A stretch of 64,000 nucleotides of DNA, taken from positions 124,001 through 188,000 of the forward strand of contig JADYZW010000051.1 of NCBI GenBank assembly GCA_020852955.1. Reading direction: 5' to 3'. A program made the position numbers and the translations under genes. The stretch comes from Deltaproteobacteria bacterium. Lineage in GTDB: Bacteria; Desulfobacterota; Binatia; UTPRO1. Below are positions 1-8,523 of the stretch, piece by piece. Positions within the stretch are counted from its first letter, which is position 1. Each line of letters starts with the position of its first letter. The notes beneath the pieces were generated by a model. It was given only the letters and a program-made list of their open reading frames with translations, had not been told where the DNA came from and did not search any database.

Positions 1-2
1 CG

Positions 3-422
3 CGCGAGGCGACGCCGATCCTGGTGCGGGTGATCCGCGCCGAGCTCCTCGCGCGCGACGAGGAAGGGGCGCTCGACCACTGGCGCGATCTCCACGCGGC
101 GGTGCCGGATCTCGCGATCGACGCGGAGCTCGCGGCCCGGCTCGCGTGCGCGTTCGGCGACATCGGGTCCGCGCCGGAAGCGGCCGACCTCGTACGCGTC
201 GCGCTCGGGCGGGTCGACGTCGCCACGCCGCCGGCCGCGCTCGTCGCGCTGGCGCGCGCCGCGCGCTTCGCCGACGCCCCGGTCGCGGCCGAGGCCGTCG
301 CGCGCGCGCTCGCCCACCCCGGGGTGCCGCCCGCGGTTCGCCGCGAACTCGCCGGGGCGGGGTCCGAACGGGCGCCAGCGCCGGCGTCCGCGGGGGCTGA
401 CTCGTCCGGCGCTTCACGATAG
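3..422 (+). CDS. C-terminal part of an unidentified protein (5' end outside window)
   Basis: The reading frame is open from the first bases of the window to a TAG at 420-422, so this is the 3' end of a gene that starts upstream; no start inside the window needs to be assumed. The visible 139 residues are Ala/Arg/Glu-rich, predicted helical and without a hydrophobic segment, and end in a low-complexity Ala/Ser/Pro tail. The alternation of short amphipathic helices is compatible with a TPR-like helical-repeat domain, but no diagnostic motif is present and I do not recognise the family. It is followed 34 bases later by the YceI gene on the same strand. Confidence 0.55.
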   Translation, partial: REATPILVRVIRAELLARDEEGALDHWRDLHAAVPDLAIDAELAARLACAFGDIGSAPEAADLVRVALGRVDVATPPAALVALARAARFADAPVAAEAVARALAHPGVPPAVRRELAGAGSERAPAPASAGADSSGASR

Positions 423-456
423 AAGCGCCGGACTTCGCGTTCCGAGGAGGCTTCGC

Positions 457-1065
457 ATGTCGCACCGTACGCTGGTCGTTGCCGCCGTTTTCGCCGCGGG
501 GCTCGTGGCTCCGCTCACCGCCCGCGCCGCCGATACCTATGAGATCGACGGTGCCCACGCTTCCGTGCAGTTCTCGGTCCGCCACATGATGATCAGCAAC
601 GTGCGCGGCGAGTTCACCAAGGTCTCCGGCACGGCGACCGGCGACCCCGGGCAGCCGACCGCCACGACCGTCGAGGCGACCATCGACGCCGCGTCGATCG
701 ACACGCGGAACGCGAAGCGCGACGAGCACCTGCGCGGCCCGGAGTTCCTCGACACCGCCAAGTTCCCGACCATCGGTTTCACGTCCACGAAGGTCGAGAA
801 GGCGGGCGAGGGCTGGAAGCTCACGGGGAACCTCACGCTCCACGGCGTGACCAAGCCGGTGGTGCTCGACGTGACCAACGTCACGCCGCCGGTCAAGGAT
901 CCCTGGGGCAACACCCGCATCGGCGCGCAGGCGGCGACGAAGCTCAACCGCCGCGACTTCGGGATCGTCTTCAACAAGGCGCTCGACGGCGGTGGCGTGC
1001 TCGTCGGCGACGAGATCGCGGTCACGATCGACGTCGAGGTGATGAAGAAGGGCGGCGCGAAGTAG
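457..1065 (+). CDS. YceI family periplasmic lipid-binding-type protein
   Basis: A 202-residue protein with a clear Sec signal peptide (about residues 1-24, cleavage after ARA|AD) followed by a single YceI domain. Family hallmarks are the start YEIDGAHASVQFSVRHMM, the NVRGEF segment, DEHLRGPEFLDTAKFP and the late LNRRDFGIVFN. YceI proteins are lipocalin-like beta barrels that bind polyisoprenoid or other amphipathic ligands in the periplasm; the ligand cannot be read from sequence. A GAGGAGG ribosome site sits upstream of the ATG. It is monocistronic as far as visible, with the next gene convergent. Confidence 0.93.
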   Translation: MSHRTLVVAAVFAAGLVAPLTARAADTYEIDGAHASVQFSVRHMMISNVRGEFTKVSGTATGDPGQPTATTVEATIDAASIDTRNAKRDEHLRGPEFLDTAKFPTIGFTSTKVEKAGEGWKLTGNLTLHGVTKPVVLDVTNVTPPVKDPWGNTRIGAQAATKLNRRDFGIVFNKALDGGGVLVGDEIAVTIDVEVMKKGGAK

Positions 1066-1161
1066 CGGCGCGGGCGCGCGCGTCGACGGCGCGCGTCCCG
1101 CTCTCCGGCACGGGCGTTGCGTGGCCGGCGCGGCGGCGCATGCCGCGGCCGCCGTTCGGCG

Positions 1162-2568
1162 TCACTCGGGAGCGAGGAGCGGCCACGGACGCTCCCGTTC
1201 GAGCGCGCGTGCGGCGGCGAGCACGCGCAAGTCGTCGTGGCGGCGCGCGACGATCTGGAGTCCGATCGGCGCGCCGTCGACCGCGCCCGCCGGGACCGAG
1301 ACGGCGGGGTGGCCGCTCAGGTTGAAGACATAGGTCTGGGCGACCGTCGCGAGCGGGCTCACCGCGCGTCCGGCGATCGTGGGCGGCGGCGGCCCCTCGG
1401 CGGCGAAGGCGGGAATCGGCGTCGTCGGCAGGAGGACGAGGTCGACCCGCTCGAAGAGCTCGGCGAGCGACTGCACGAGCGCGTCGCGGACCAGCGCCGC
1501 GCGCGCGAGGTCGCGCATGCCGAGGCCGGCGGCCATCGCGACGAGGAACTGCAGCGTCGGGTTCACGTCGGCGGCGCGTGCGGGCAGGAAGGGCGCGTAG
1601 AGTTCGAGCAGGTCCGGCGCCATGAGGACGCGCCACGCTTCCTCGGGGTCGGCGAGCTCGACGCGCGCATCGGTCGCGACCATGCCGGTCGCGGCGACGA
1701 GGCCGTCGGCGGCAGCGCGCGCGACACGGGCCACCGCGGGTTCGCAGGCGCCGAAGCCGAGGTCGGCGGTCCACGCGACGCGCGTGCCGCGCAGGTCCAG
1801 CGCGGCGAGCGCGCGCTCGTAGGAGAGCCCCGGGTGCGGTAACGACAGGGGGTCGTGCTCGTCGGGCCCGACGACGCTGTCGAGGACGCGCGCGGTGTCG
1901 GCGACGCTCCGGGTGAGCACGCCGTAGCTGCGCACGTTCGGGAAGCCGACGTAGCGCGGACCGCGCGGCACGCGGCCGTAGGTGCCCTTGAAGCCGACGA
2001 GCCCGGTGAAGGCCGCCGGGATCCGGAGCGAGCCGCCGGAATCGGAGCCGGTCGCGAAGGGTACGAGGCCGGCTGCGACGGCCGCGGCCGACCCGCCGCT
2101 CGACCCGCCCGGCGTGCGCGCCGGGTTCCAGGGGTTGCGGCAGACGCCGTGCAGCAGGGAGGCGGTGAAGGACGCGGCGCCCATCTCGGGCGAGGCGGTG
2201 AGGCCGACCGGTACTGCGCCGGCGGCGCGGAGGCGGCTCACGTGCGTCGACGTCGTGGTCGCGATCGCATCGGCGAAGACGCGGGCGCCGCGTGGATGCG
2301 GCCAGCCGGCGACGTCCTCCAGCTCCTTCACGCCGAAGGGCACGCCCGCGAGCGGACCGGGGTCGTCGCCGCGCCGGACGCGCGCGTCGACGGCGTCGGC
2401 CGCGGCGCGCGCGCCGTCGGCGTCCAGGAACACGAACGTCCCGAGCGGCGGGTCGAGGCGCGCGAGGCGCGCGAGGTGGTGCTCCAGCACGTCGCGGGCC
2501 CGGAGGCGGCCGTTCCGGATCGCGTCGGCGAGCGTTGTGAGGGCGGCCGCGTGCAGGACGTCTGACAT
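1162..2568 (-). CDS. Amidase signature family enzyme
   Basis: A 468-residue cytoplasmic protein of the amidase signature superfamily, which hydrolyses carboxamides through a Ser-cisSer-Lys triad. All three elements are visible: the catalytic Lys in GVPFGVKELEDV, the cis-Ser in the TPGGSSGGSAAAV loop and the nucleophilic Ser in GSDSGGSLRIPA. Length is typical. It resembles stand-alone amidases more than GatA, and no gatB or gatC is nearby, so a broad-specificity amide hydrolase is the safest reading. It lies immediately downstream of adk (18-base gap) and is probably cotranscribed with it. The substrate is unknown. Confidence 0.9.
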   Translation of the reverse strand: MSDVLHAAALTTLADAIRNGRLRARDVLEHHLARLARLDPPLGTFVFLDADGARAAADAVDARVRRGDDPGPLAGVPFGVKELEDVAGWPHPRGARVFADAIATTTSTHVSRLRAAGAVPVGLTASPEMGAASFTASLLHGVCRNPWNPARTPGGSSGGSAAAVAAGLVPFATGSDSGGSLRIPAAFTGLVGFKGTYGRVPRGPRYVGFPNVRSYGVLTRSVADTARVLDSVVGPDEHDPLSLPHPGLSYERALAALDLRGTRVAWTADLGFGACEPAVARVARAAADGLVAATGMVATDARVELADPEEAWRVLMAPDLLELYAPFLPARAADVNPTLQFLVAMAAGLGMRDLARAALVRDALVQSLAELFERVDLVLLPTTPIPAFAAEGPPPPTIAGRAVSPLATVAQTYVFNLSGHPAVSVPAGAVDGAPIGLQIVARRHDDLRVLAAARALERERPWPLLAPE

Positions 2569-2586
2569 GCGCCGTCGCTCCCGGGC

Positions 2587-3267
2587 TCAGGACGCCGCGA
2601 GCGTCGGGCCGGAGGTCTGGAGGTTCAGGCGGGCGAGGAGGGCGGCCAGCACGTCGTCGTGCTTGCCGCGGCCGTCGATCTCGGCGAGGAGGCCGCGGTC
2701 GCGATAGTAGTCGAGGAGGGGCGCGGTGTCGCGGGCGTAGACCTCGAGGCGCGCGGCGATCACGGACTCGTGGTCGTCGTCGCGCTGCAGGAGCGCGCCG
2801 CCGCAGGCGTCGCAGGTGTCGTCCCTGCGCGGCGGCTCGAGCTCGACGTGATACGGCGCACCGCAGTCGCGGCACGTCCGCCGGCCGCTCAATCGGCGCA
2901 CGACCTCGTCGCTCGGGACGTTCAGGCTGCCGACGCGGTGCAGCGACCAGCCGAAGCGCTGGAGGGCGCGGTCGAGGGCCTCGGCTTGCGTGACGGTGCG
3001 CGGGAAGCCGTCGAGGATGAAGCCGCGCGCGCAGTCCTCGCGCTGCAGCCGGGCCTCGATGATCGCGACGATGAGCGCGTCGGGAACGAGGGCGCCGCGG
3101 TCCATCGCGCCCTTGGCCTCGCGGCCGAGCACGGAGCCGCGCTTCACCTCCTCGCGCAGCATCTCGCCGGTCGAGATCGCCGGGACGCGGAGGCGCGCGG
3201 CGAGCCGCGACGCCTGCGTGCCTTTGCCGGCGCCGGGGGGGCCCATCAGGATCAGGTTGAGTGGCAT
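2587..3267 (-). CDS. adk: Adenylate kinase
   Basis: A 226-residue adenylate kinase (ATP + AMP = 2 ADP). The P-loop GPPGAGKGT lies at residues 9-17, followed by the AMP-binding region (ISTGEMLREEV), the GFILDGFPRT motif and a LID domain containing a Cys4 zinc-type knuckle (CRDCG ... CDACG), so this is the long, metal-stabilised form. The open frame runs much further upstream, but homology starts at MPLNLILMGPPG, so the ATG at 3265-3267 is chosen. It is unusual to find adk outside the ribosomal protein cluster; a second copy elsewhere is possible. Confidence 0.95.
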   Translation of the reverse strand: MPLNLILMGPPGAGKGTQASRLAARLRVPAISTGEMLREEVKRGSVLGREAKGAMDRGALVPDALIVAIIEARLQREDCARGFILDGFPRTVTQAEALDRALQRFGWSLHRVGSLNVPSDEVVRRLSGRRTCRDCGAPYHVELEPPRRDDTCDACGGALLQRDDDHESVIAARLEVYARDTAPLLDYYRDRGLLAEIDGRGKHDDVLAALLARLNLQTSGPTLAAS

Positions 3268-3353
3268 GCGCGCACGCTCCTCAAGGAAGGGGGTGGGGGT
3301 GGGGAGCAAGAGGAATGACATGCGATCACGCCGTGGTCGAGACCCGAAACGCC

Positions 3354-4238
3354 TCAGGCCGACTTTTCCGAGCGCGCCGCCAGGAACGCGATCGCGCCGA
3401 GCGCCACGAGTCCGGGGGCGACGAAGATCAGGGTGAGCGCCGGGACCACGACGAAGAGGCTGGTGTCGGTCGGAACCGGCCGGCACGGCCCGCCCGCGAG
3501 CTCGGAGCCGCAGAGGACGCCCTGGATGGCGCTCGCCGCGACCGCGTTCCATATGACGTGCTGCAGCATCGCGAAGGCGAGGCCGAGGGCGGGCACGAGC
3601 CACGGGCCGCCGGGAGGCGATCGCCGGAGCGCCCAGCCGAGCGCCGCGCCGGTCGTCGCGGTGAAGGCGGCGTGGTTGCCGCCGCCGAGGAGCGCGCGGA
3701 CGTACACACCGCGCAGGAGGCCCGCGGGGCCGCCCTGGAGGACGGCGAAGGTCAGGTAGACGACGTTCTCGGTGAACGCGAAGCCGATGCCGACGAGCGC
3801 GCCATAGACGATGCCGTCGAGCGCGCCGGCGAAGCGGTCGCGGACGAGCGCGACGACGAGCAGCAACGCGAGCGCCTTGGCGAGCTCCTCGACGAGGGGT
3901 GCGCCGAATGCCGCCGCGAGCCGACGCGCCTCGGCCCCGCTCGCGACGGTGGCGGCCCATTCGAGGAGCCGGGCGTTCGCGGCGTGCGAGAGCCACGCCG
4001 CCACCACGGCGCCGGCGACGACCGCCGCGGCGAGCGCCGGGAGCGGCTCGCGCTCGCCGCGATCGATCCATCGTACGGCGAGCACGTAGAGGAGCGCGGG
4101 CAGCGCGGCGGCGAGCACGATCGTCCGCGGCACGTCCGCGAGCGTCCGCGCGAACCAGAGCGCCGGCCGGATCGCGACGAGGGCGGCGCCCGCGAGCGCG
4201 AGGCGGGGCACGGGACGATGCGGACGCGGCGGCGCCAT
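3354..4238 (-). CDS. PrsW-type intramembrane metalloprotease
   Basis: A 294-residue multi-spanning membrane protein with about eight hydrophobic helices. It carries the hallmarks of the PrsW/CPBP-related family: an EELAKA glutamate pair in one helix (APLVEELAKAL), a downstream GFAFTENVVY helix, the GGNHAAFT histidine helix and a late QHVIWN histidine. These conserved Glu and His residues are the presumed metal ligands and catalytic residues. PrsW enzymes cleave membrane substrates such as anti-sigma factors; the substrate here is unknown. I chose the ATG at 4236-4238 because the longer frame adds only a basic, unlikely N-terminus. Confidence 0.85.
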   Translation of the reverse strand: MAPPRPHRPVPRLALAGAALVAIRPALWFARTLADVPRTIVLAAALPALLYVLAVRWIDRGEREPLPALAAAVVAGAVVAAWLSHAANARLLEWAATVASGAEARRLAAAFGAPLVEELAKALALLLVVALVRDRFAGALDGIVYGALVGIGFAFTENVVYLTFAVLQGGPAGLLRGVYVRALLGGGNHAAFTATTGAALGWALRRSPPGGPWLVPALGLAFAMLQHVIWNAVAASAIQGVLCGSELAGGPCRPVPTDTSLFVVVPALTLIFVAPGLVALGAIAFLAARSEKSA

Positions 4239-4342
4239 GCGGGCGGGCGATGTCTTAGCATACGCGCGCGATCCCGCGCGCACCCGTGATCGACCTCGTG
4301 CGCCGTGCGGGCTAGAACCGCCGGCCGAGGGAGGCGGATGCG

Positions 4343-4417
4343 ATGAGCGACGCGACGACGACCGACGTGGCCAGCATGGGCCTGTGCCTCGGGCTCGCGA
4401 CGCTGCTCCTGCGCTAG
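4343..4417 (+). CDS. Possible 24-residue leader or micro-ORF upstream of the F420-type oxidoreductase
   Basis: ATG at 4343 opens a 24-codon frame ending in TAG at 4415-4417, three bases before the start of the next gene. A GAGGGAGGCGG Shine-Dalgarno-like stretch lies just upstream. The peptide begins MSDATTTDVASMGLC and ends in a hydrophobic run (LGLATLLLR). Position and ribosome site suggest a translated leader or coupling peptide for the downstream gene, but such a short frame can occur by chance and there is no homology argument. Confidence 0.3.
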   Translation: MSDATTTDVASMGLCLGLATLLLR

Positions 4418-4420
4418 CGC

Positions 4421-5440
4421 ATGCGCGTCTACACGACGGCGCCGCTCGAGGATCCGCGGGACGCCCGGGCGACGTTTCCCGCGCTCGAGCGAGCGGGGTA
4501 CGACGGCGCCTTCAGCTTCGAGGCCAAGCACGACCCGTTCCTGCCGCTCGCCGTCGCCGCCGAGCACACGACGCGCCTCCGGCTCGGCACTGCGGTCGCG
4601 ATCGCCTTCGCGCGCAACCCGATGACGCTCGCGAACCTCGGCTGGGATCTGCAGGCGCTCTCCGGCGGGCGCTTCCTCCTCGGGCTCGGCACCCAGGTGC
4701 GGCCGCACGTCGAGCGGCGCTTCGGCGCGGCGTGGTCGCGTCCGGTCGAGCGCATGCGCGAGCTGGTCCGGGGGATCCGCGCGATCTGGGCGGCATGGGA
4801 GGGACGCAGACCGCTGCGCTTCGAGGGGGCGTTCTACCATCACACGCTGATGATCCCCGCGTTCGACCCGGGACCGAACCCGTTCGGTCCGCCGCCGATC
4901 TACCTCGGGGGCGTCGGGCCGCGCATGATCGAGGCGGCCGGGGAGGTCGCGGACGGATTCATCGCGCATCCGTTCGCGACCCGCCGTTCGCTCGTCGCGC
5001 ACGTGCTCCCGGCGCTCGGGCGCGGCCTCGCGCGCGCGGGGCGTCGGCGCGCCGACGTCGACGTCGTGTGCGCGACGATCGTGGTCACCGCCGAGCGCGA
5101 GGAGGACCTCGTCCCCATCCGCCGCGCCGTCAAGAAGCAGCTCGCGTTCTACGGATCGACGCCGGCGTATCGGCCGACGCTCGCGTGCGAGGGCTACGAC
5201 GCGCTCCACCCGGAGCTGAACCGGCTCTCGAAGGAGGGCCGGTGGGACGACATGACGGCGCTCGTCGACGACGCGCTGCTCGATGCGATCGCGGTCGTGG
5301 CGCCCCGGCGCGAGGTCGCGGGGCGGCTGCGGGCGCGCCTCGCGGATCTCGCGGACGCCGTGAGCCTCACCAACAACCGCGCGCCCGACCCGACGCACTG
5401 GGCGGACGTGGTGGCCGACCTGCGCGCCGCGCCGGCCTGA
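4421..5440 (+). CDS. LLM-class F420-dependent oxidoreductase (TIGR03617-like)
   Basis: A 339-residue luciferase-like monooxygenase-fold protein. The TIM-barrel pattern of the F420-dependent branch is clear: a start of MRVYTTAPLEDP, then ERAGYDGAFSFEAKHDPFLPL, LRLGTAVAIAFARNPMTLA, SGGRFLLGLGTQVRPHVE and PPIYLGGVGPRMIEAAGEVADG. These enzymes use deazaflavin F420 (sometimes FMN) for hydride transfer to or from small organic substrates; the substrate is not predictable. The ATG follows a possible 24-codon leader by three bases. Its presence suggests that the organism makes or acquires F420, but no F420 biosynthesis gene is in the window. Confidence 0.87.
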   Translation: MRVYTTAPLEDPRDARATFPALERAGYDGAFSFEAKHDPFLPLAVAAEHTTRLRLGTAVAIAFARNPMTLANLGWDLQALSGGRFLLGLGTQVRPHVERRFGAAWSRPVERMRELVRGIRAIWAAWEGRRPLRFEGAFYHHTLMIPAFDPGPNPFGPPPIYLGGVGPRMIEAAGEVADGFIAHPFATRRSLVAHVLPALGRGLARAGRRRADVDVVCATIVVTAEREEDLVPIRRAVKKQLAFYGSTPAYRPTLACEGYDALHPELNRLSKEGRWDDMTALVDDALLDAIAVVAPRREVAGRLRARLADLADAVSLTNNRAPDPTHWADVVADLRAAPA

Positions 5441-5584
5441 GCCCACCGCGGCGCCTCGACCGGATCGCTCGCCACCGCCGCCGCCCGCCGCCACCACCGG
5501 CGTACACCGGCCGACCGTCAAAAAAGTACCACTCGGCCCGGAGGGACGAAATGAAGTTCTCCGCGGGATTGGCGGCCCGCACGG

Positions 5585-5600
5585 GGGCACAGCACTTGCT
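5585..5600 (+). promoter_or_regulatory. Sigma-54 (-24/-12) promoter candidate
   Basis: The bases GGGCAC-AGCAC-TTGCT match the sigma-54 consensus TGGCAC-N5-TTGCW at all but the first base. The invariant GG and GC are separated by exactly ten bases. It lies about 87 bases upstream of the hybrid histidine kinase start and points towards it. I saw no recognisable activator-binding repeat upstream by eye. Confidence 0.55.
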
Positions 5601-5686
5601 CGGGCTCTCTCCTCTGAGGCGGGAGCGCGCCGAGGAGGCGCCTCGCGCACGATCCGGCGCGCCCGCGGCCCCGGGAGGAGACGAGA

Positions 5687-8467
5687 GTGCGCCAGGCGTA
5701 CCACGCCAGCATCCGAGCCGCCGTCGACCAGGAGAGCACGCCGCTCGTCGTGCGCCGCTCGCTCGCGGTGATGGCGCTCGCCGCCGTCGGCATCCTCACC
5801 GGCGTCGCACTCGATGCCGCGTTCGGACGGGTCACGAAGCCGTTGGTCCTGCCGGTGCGCCTCGCGGGGGTCGCGGCCTACGTCCTGGCGATGCTCGGGC
5901 TCATGACGTTCCTGCGCGGGGGAAGCTGGCGAGCGGTGCGCCGGATGGCGGTCCTCTGCGCGGCGCTCAGCTGCGTCGTGACCGCCGCGATCGACCTCGC
6001 CACCGGCGAGAGCATGATGACGCTGCACGTGGCCGGCGCCCTGGCGCTGGGCGTCGCGATCGTCTTCCCGTGGGGGGTGCAAGCGCAGGTGGCGGTGGTG
6101 CTCGCGGGCGCCGCGGCGGTCGCGGTGCAGCTCGCCCACGACCCGTCGCTCTGGGCGCACTCGTCGAACCTCGTGCTCACCGTCGGCACCATCTTCGTGG
6201 TCTCGATCTACGCCGCCGGCTCGCTCGACGCGCAACGCCTGGCGCGTAAGGGGATCGAGATGCTCCAGGCCGGGCAGAAGCACGTGCTGGAGATGGTGGC
6301 GCGCGACGCGCCGCTGCCGCAGGTGCTCGACGAGGTCCTGCACGTTCTCGAGGAGCAGTCGCCGGACATGATGTGCGCGCTGCTCCTCGTCGACGCGGAC
6401 GCGAACGAGCTGCGTCACGCCGCGTCGCGGGGGGTTCCCGCCCAGATCGTGGCGGCGACGGCGGCCTGGCCGATCGATCCCGGCGCGGGCTCGTGCGGCG
6501 CCGCGGCGTTCTGGCGGAAACGGGTCGTGGTCGAGAACGTGGCGACCGATTCGCGCATGGTGCGCGTGCGGCCGCTCGCCGCGGAGTCCGGCGTCGCGGC
6601 CTGCTGGTCGGACCCGATCTTCGCCGCCGACGGTCGCCTGCTCGGGACGCTGGCGATGTACTACCGGACGCCGCGAGGGCCGCTGGCCTCGGAGTGCGAG
6701 ATGATCGAGCTCGCCACGCACCTCGCCGGGATCGCCGTCGAGCGGTGCCAGGCGCGAAGCGCGCTCGAACGCTACATGGGCGATCTCGATCGCGCGCGGG
6801 CCCTGGCCGAGGACCACGCCGCGCGGCTCCGCGCGCAAGCCGAAGAGCTCGCCGCGACCCGCGACCAGGCGCTCGGCTCGGCGCGCGTCAAGGCCGAGTT
6901 CCTCGCCAACATGAGCCACGAGATCCGCACGCCGATGAACGGCATCATCGGCATGACCGACATCCTGCTCGAGACCGCGCTCGACGCCGAGCAGCGCGAG
7001 CTGGCGCACACCATCCGCCGGTGCAACAACGCGCTGCTCGCGGTCGTGAACGACGTGCTCGATTTCTCGAAGATCGAAGCGGGCAAGCTCGCGATCGAGC
7101 TCGTGCCGATGAACCTGCGCCAGCTCCTCGAGGAGGTGACCACCCTCTTCGCGCAGCAGGCCCACGAGCAGGGGCTCGAGATCGGCGCCGTGATCCCGGC
7201 GGACTTTCCCGAGCACGTGATCGGCGATCCCGGGCGCATCCGGCAGGTCCTCTCGAACCTGGTCGGCAACGCCGTCAAGTTCACCGAGCGGGGCGAGGTG
7301 GTGGTCGAGGCGGAGCTGCGCTCGGAGCGCGGGCAGTGGGTCGGCCTCGCGCTGCACGTGCGCGACACCGGCATCGGTATCCCGGAGGATCGCCAGCAGG
7401 CGATCTTCGAGAGCTTCACGCAGGTCGACGGCAGCACGACGCGCCGCTACGGCGGCACCGGCCTCGGCCTCACGATCTGCCGCCAGCTCGTCGAGCTGAT
7501 GGAGGGACGGCTCGTCGTTACGAGCGCGCCCGGCGTCGGAAGCACGTTCACCGTGGAGCTCACGCTCGAACGCCAGAGCGCCGCGGCGCGCGGCGTCGGC
7601 CCGTCGGCGGCGCTTGCGGGGCTGCGCGCGCTCGTCGTCGACGACAACGCGACCAATCGTCGCATCGCCTGCCAGCACCTCCGCTCGTGGGGCTGCCGCC
7701 CCGAGGAAGCCGCCGACGGTCCGACGGCGCTCCGCCTGCTCGCGGCCGGCGTCGCCGGCGAGCCGTTCGGGCTCGTGCTGCTCGACATGCAGATGCCCGC
7801 TATGGACGGCACGCAGGTCGCGGCGCGCATTCGCGCCGACGCCGCGCTCGCCGACCTGCCGCTCGTTCTGCTCTCGTCGATGGGAGCGCTGCGTGGCGGC
7901 GCCGAGGCCGCACGCCAGCTCGGCTTCGACGTCGCCGTGACGAAGCCGATCTGCCGCGGGGCGCTCGAGGAGACGCTGACGGCGGTGCTCGAGGGCCGCG
8001 TGCCGCGCGCGGTGGCGGGCGGCGTCGCGGGGCTCTCGCACGCGCGCACGCTCGGGGTCCTCGTCGCGGAGGACAATGCCGTCAATCGGAACGTGATCCG
8101 TCAGATGCTGGAACGGCTCGAGTGCGCGGTCGATGTGGTTCCGGGCGGACGGGAAGCGGTCGCGGCGGTGCAGGCCCGGTCCTACGACGTCGTGTTCATG
8201 GACGTGCAGATGCCCGGCATGGACGGCCTCGAAGCGGCGCGGACGATCCGCCGGCTCGAAGCGAGCGGCGCGACCGCGGGGAGCCGGGTGGCGATCGTGG
8301 CGCTCACGGCCCACGCCCTCGAAGGGCAGCGCGAGCGCTGCCTCACCGCCGGGATGGACGACTTCCTGGCGAAGCCGATCACCCTCGAGGCGCTGACGGC
8401 GGCGATCGGGGAGCAACGGCTCCGCCGCGAGGCCGCGGAGCGGGCTCCCGCGACCTCCGCGGCCTGA
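5687..8467 (+). CDS. Membrane hybrid histidine kinase (6TM-GAF-HisKA-HATPase-REC-REC)
   Basis: A 926-residue hybrid sensor kinase. Residues about 24-180 form roughly six membrane helices with very short loops. A GAF domain follows (about 210-365, with the typical [18 protein letters not shown] segment), then a short coiled coil. The HisKA box [15 protein letters not shown] places the phospho-histidine at H411. The HATPase N, G1 (DTGIGI) and G2 (YGGTGLGL) boxes are intact. Two receiver domains follow, with phospho-acceptors D700 (LLDMQMP) and D839 (FMDVQMP). No HPt domain is present, so a separate phosphotransfer partner is expected. The start is GTG with a GGGAGGAG ribosome site. A sigma-54-type promoter lies upstream, implying activator-controlled expression. 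The signal sensed is unknown. Confidence 0.93.
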   Translation: MRQAYHASIRAAVDQESTPLVVRRSLAVMALAAVGILTGVALDAAFGRVTKPLVLPVRLAGVAAYVLAMLGLMTFLRGGSWRAVRRMAVLCAALSCVVTAAIDLATGESMMTLHVAGALALGVAIVFPWGVQAQVAVVLAGAAAVAVQLAHDPSLWAHSSNLVLTVGTIFVVSIYAAGSLDAQRLARKGIEMLQAGQKHVLEMVARDAPLPQVLDEVLHVLEEQSPDMMCALLLVDADANELRHAASRGVPAQIVAATAAWPIDPGAGSCGAAAFWRKRVVVENVATDSRMVRVRPLAAESGVAACWSDPIFAADGRLLGTLAMYYRTPRGPLASECEMIELATHLAGIAVERCQARSALERYMGDLDRARALAEDHAARLRAQAEELAATRDQALGSARVKAEFLANMSHEIRTPMNGIIGMTDILLETALDAEQRELAHTIRRCNNALLAVVNDVLDFSKIEAGKLAIELVPMNLRQLLEEVTTLFAQQAHEQGLEIGAVIPADFPEHVIGDPGRIRQVLSNLVGNAVKFTERGEVVVEAELRSERGQWVGLALHVRDTGIGIPEDRQQAIFESFTQVDGSTTRRYGGTGLGLTICRQLVELMEGRLVVTSAPGVGSTFTVELTLERQSAAARGVGPSAALAGLRALVVDDNATNRRIACQHLRSWGCRPEEAADGPTALRLLAAGVAGEPFGLVLLDMQMPAMDGTQVAARIRADAALADLPLVLLSSMGALRGGAEAARQLGFDVAVTKPICRGALEETLTAVLEGRVPRAVAGGVAGLSHARTLGVLVAEDNAVNRNVIRQMLERLECAVDVVPGGREAVAAVQARSYDVVFMDVQMPGMDGLEAARTIRRLEASGATAGSRVAIVALTAHALEGQRERCLTAGMDDFLAKPITLEALTAAIGEQRLRREAAERAPATSAA

Positions 8468-8523
8468 CCGTCGGCCGCCGGATTCCTCTGTCCCGAGCGC
8501 GGCGGATGGCATAGGGTAGCCCC

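Noticed and set aside
2587..4071. A 494-residue frame ending in adenylate kinase, suggesting an N-terminal fusion
   Set aside because: The upstream part is Arg-rich shadow coding opposite to and out of frame with the PrsW gene; adenylate kinase homology begins at its own ATG at 3267.
5441..5584. Possible riboswitch or small ORF in the leader of the hybrid kinase
   Set aside because: The A-rich segment around 5520 and an ATG at 5551 stand out, but no known riboswitch core or ribosome site is recognised, and the frame runs out of phase into the kinase gene.
3752..8512. Very long antisense open frame (about 1586 codons), and similar ones elsewhere such as 54527-58672
   Set aside because: In DNA this GC-rich, antisense frames stay open by codon bias. 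The translations are Arg/Asp/Glu-rich without domains and lie opposite clear genes.
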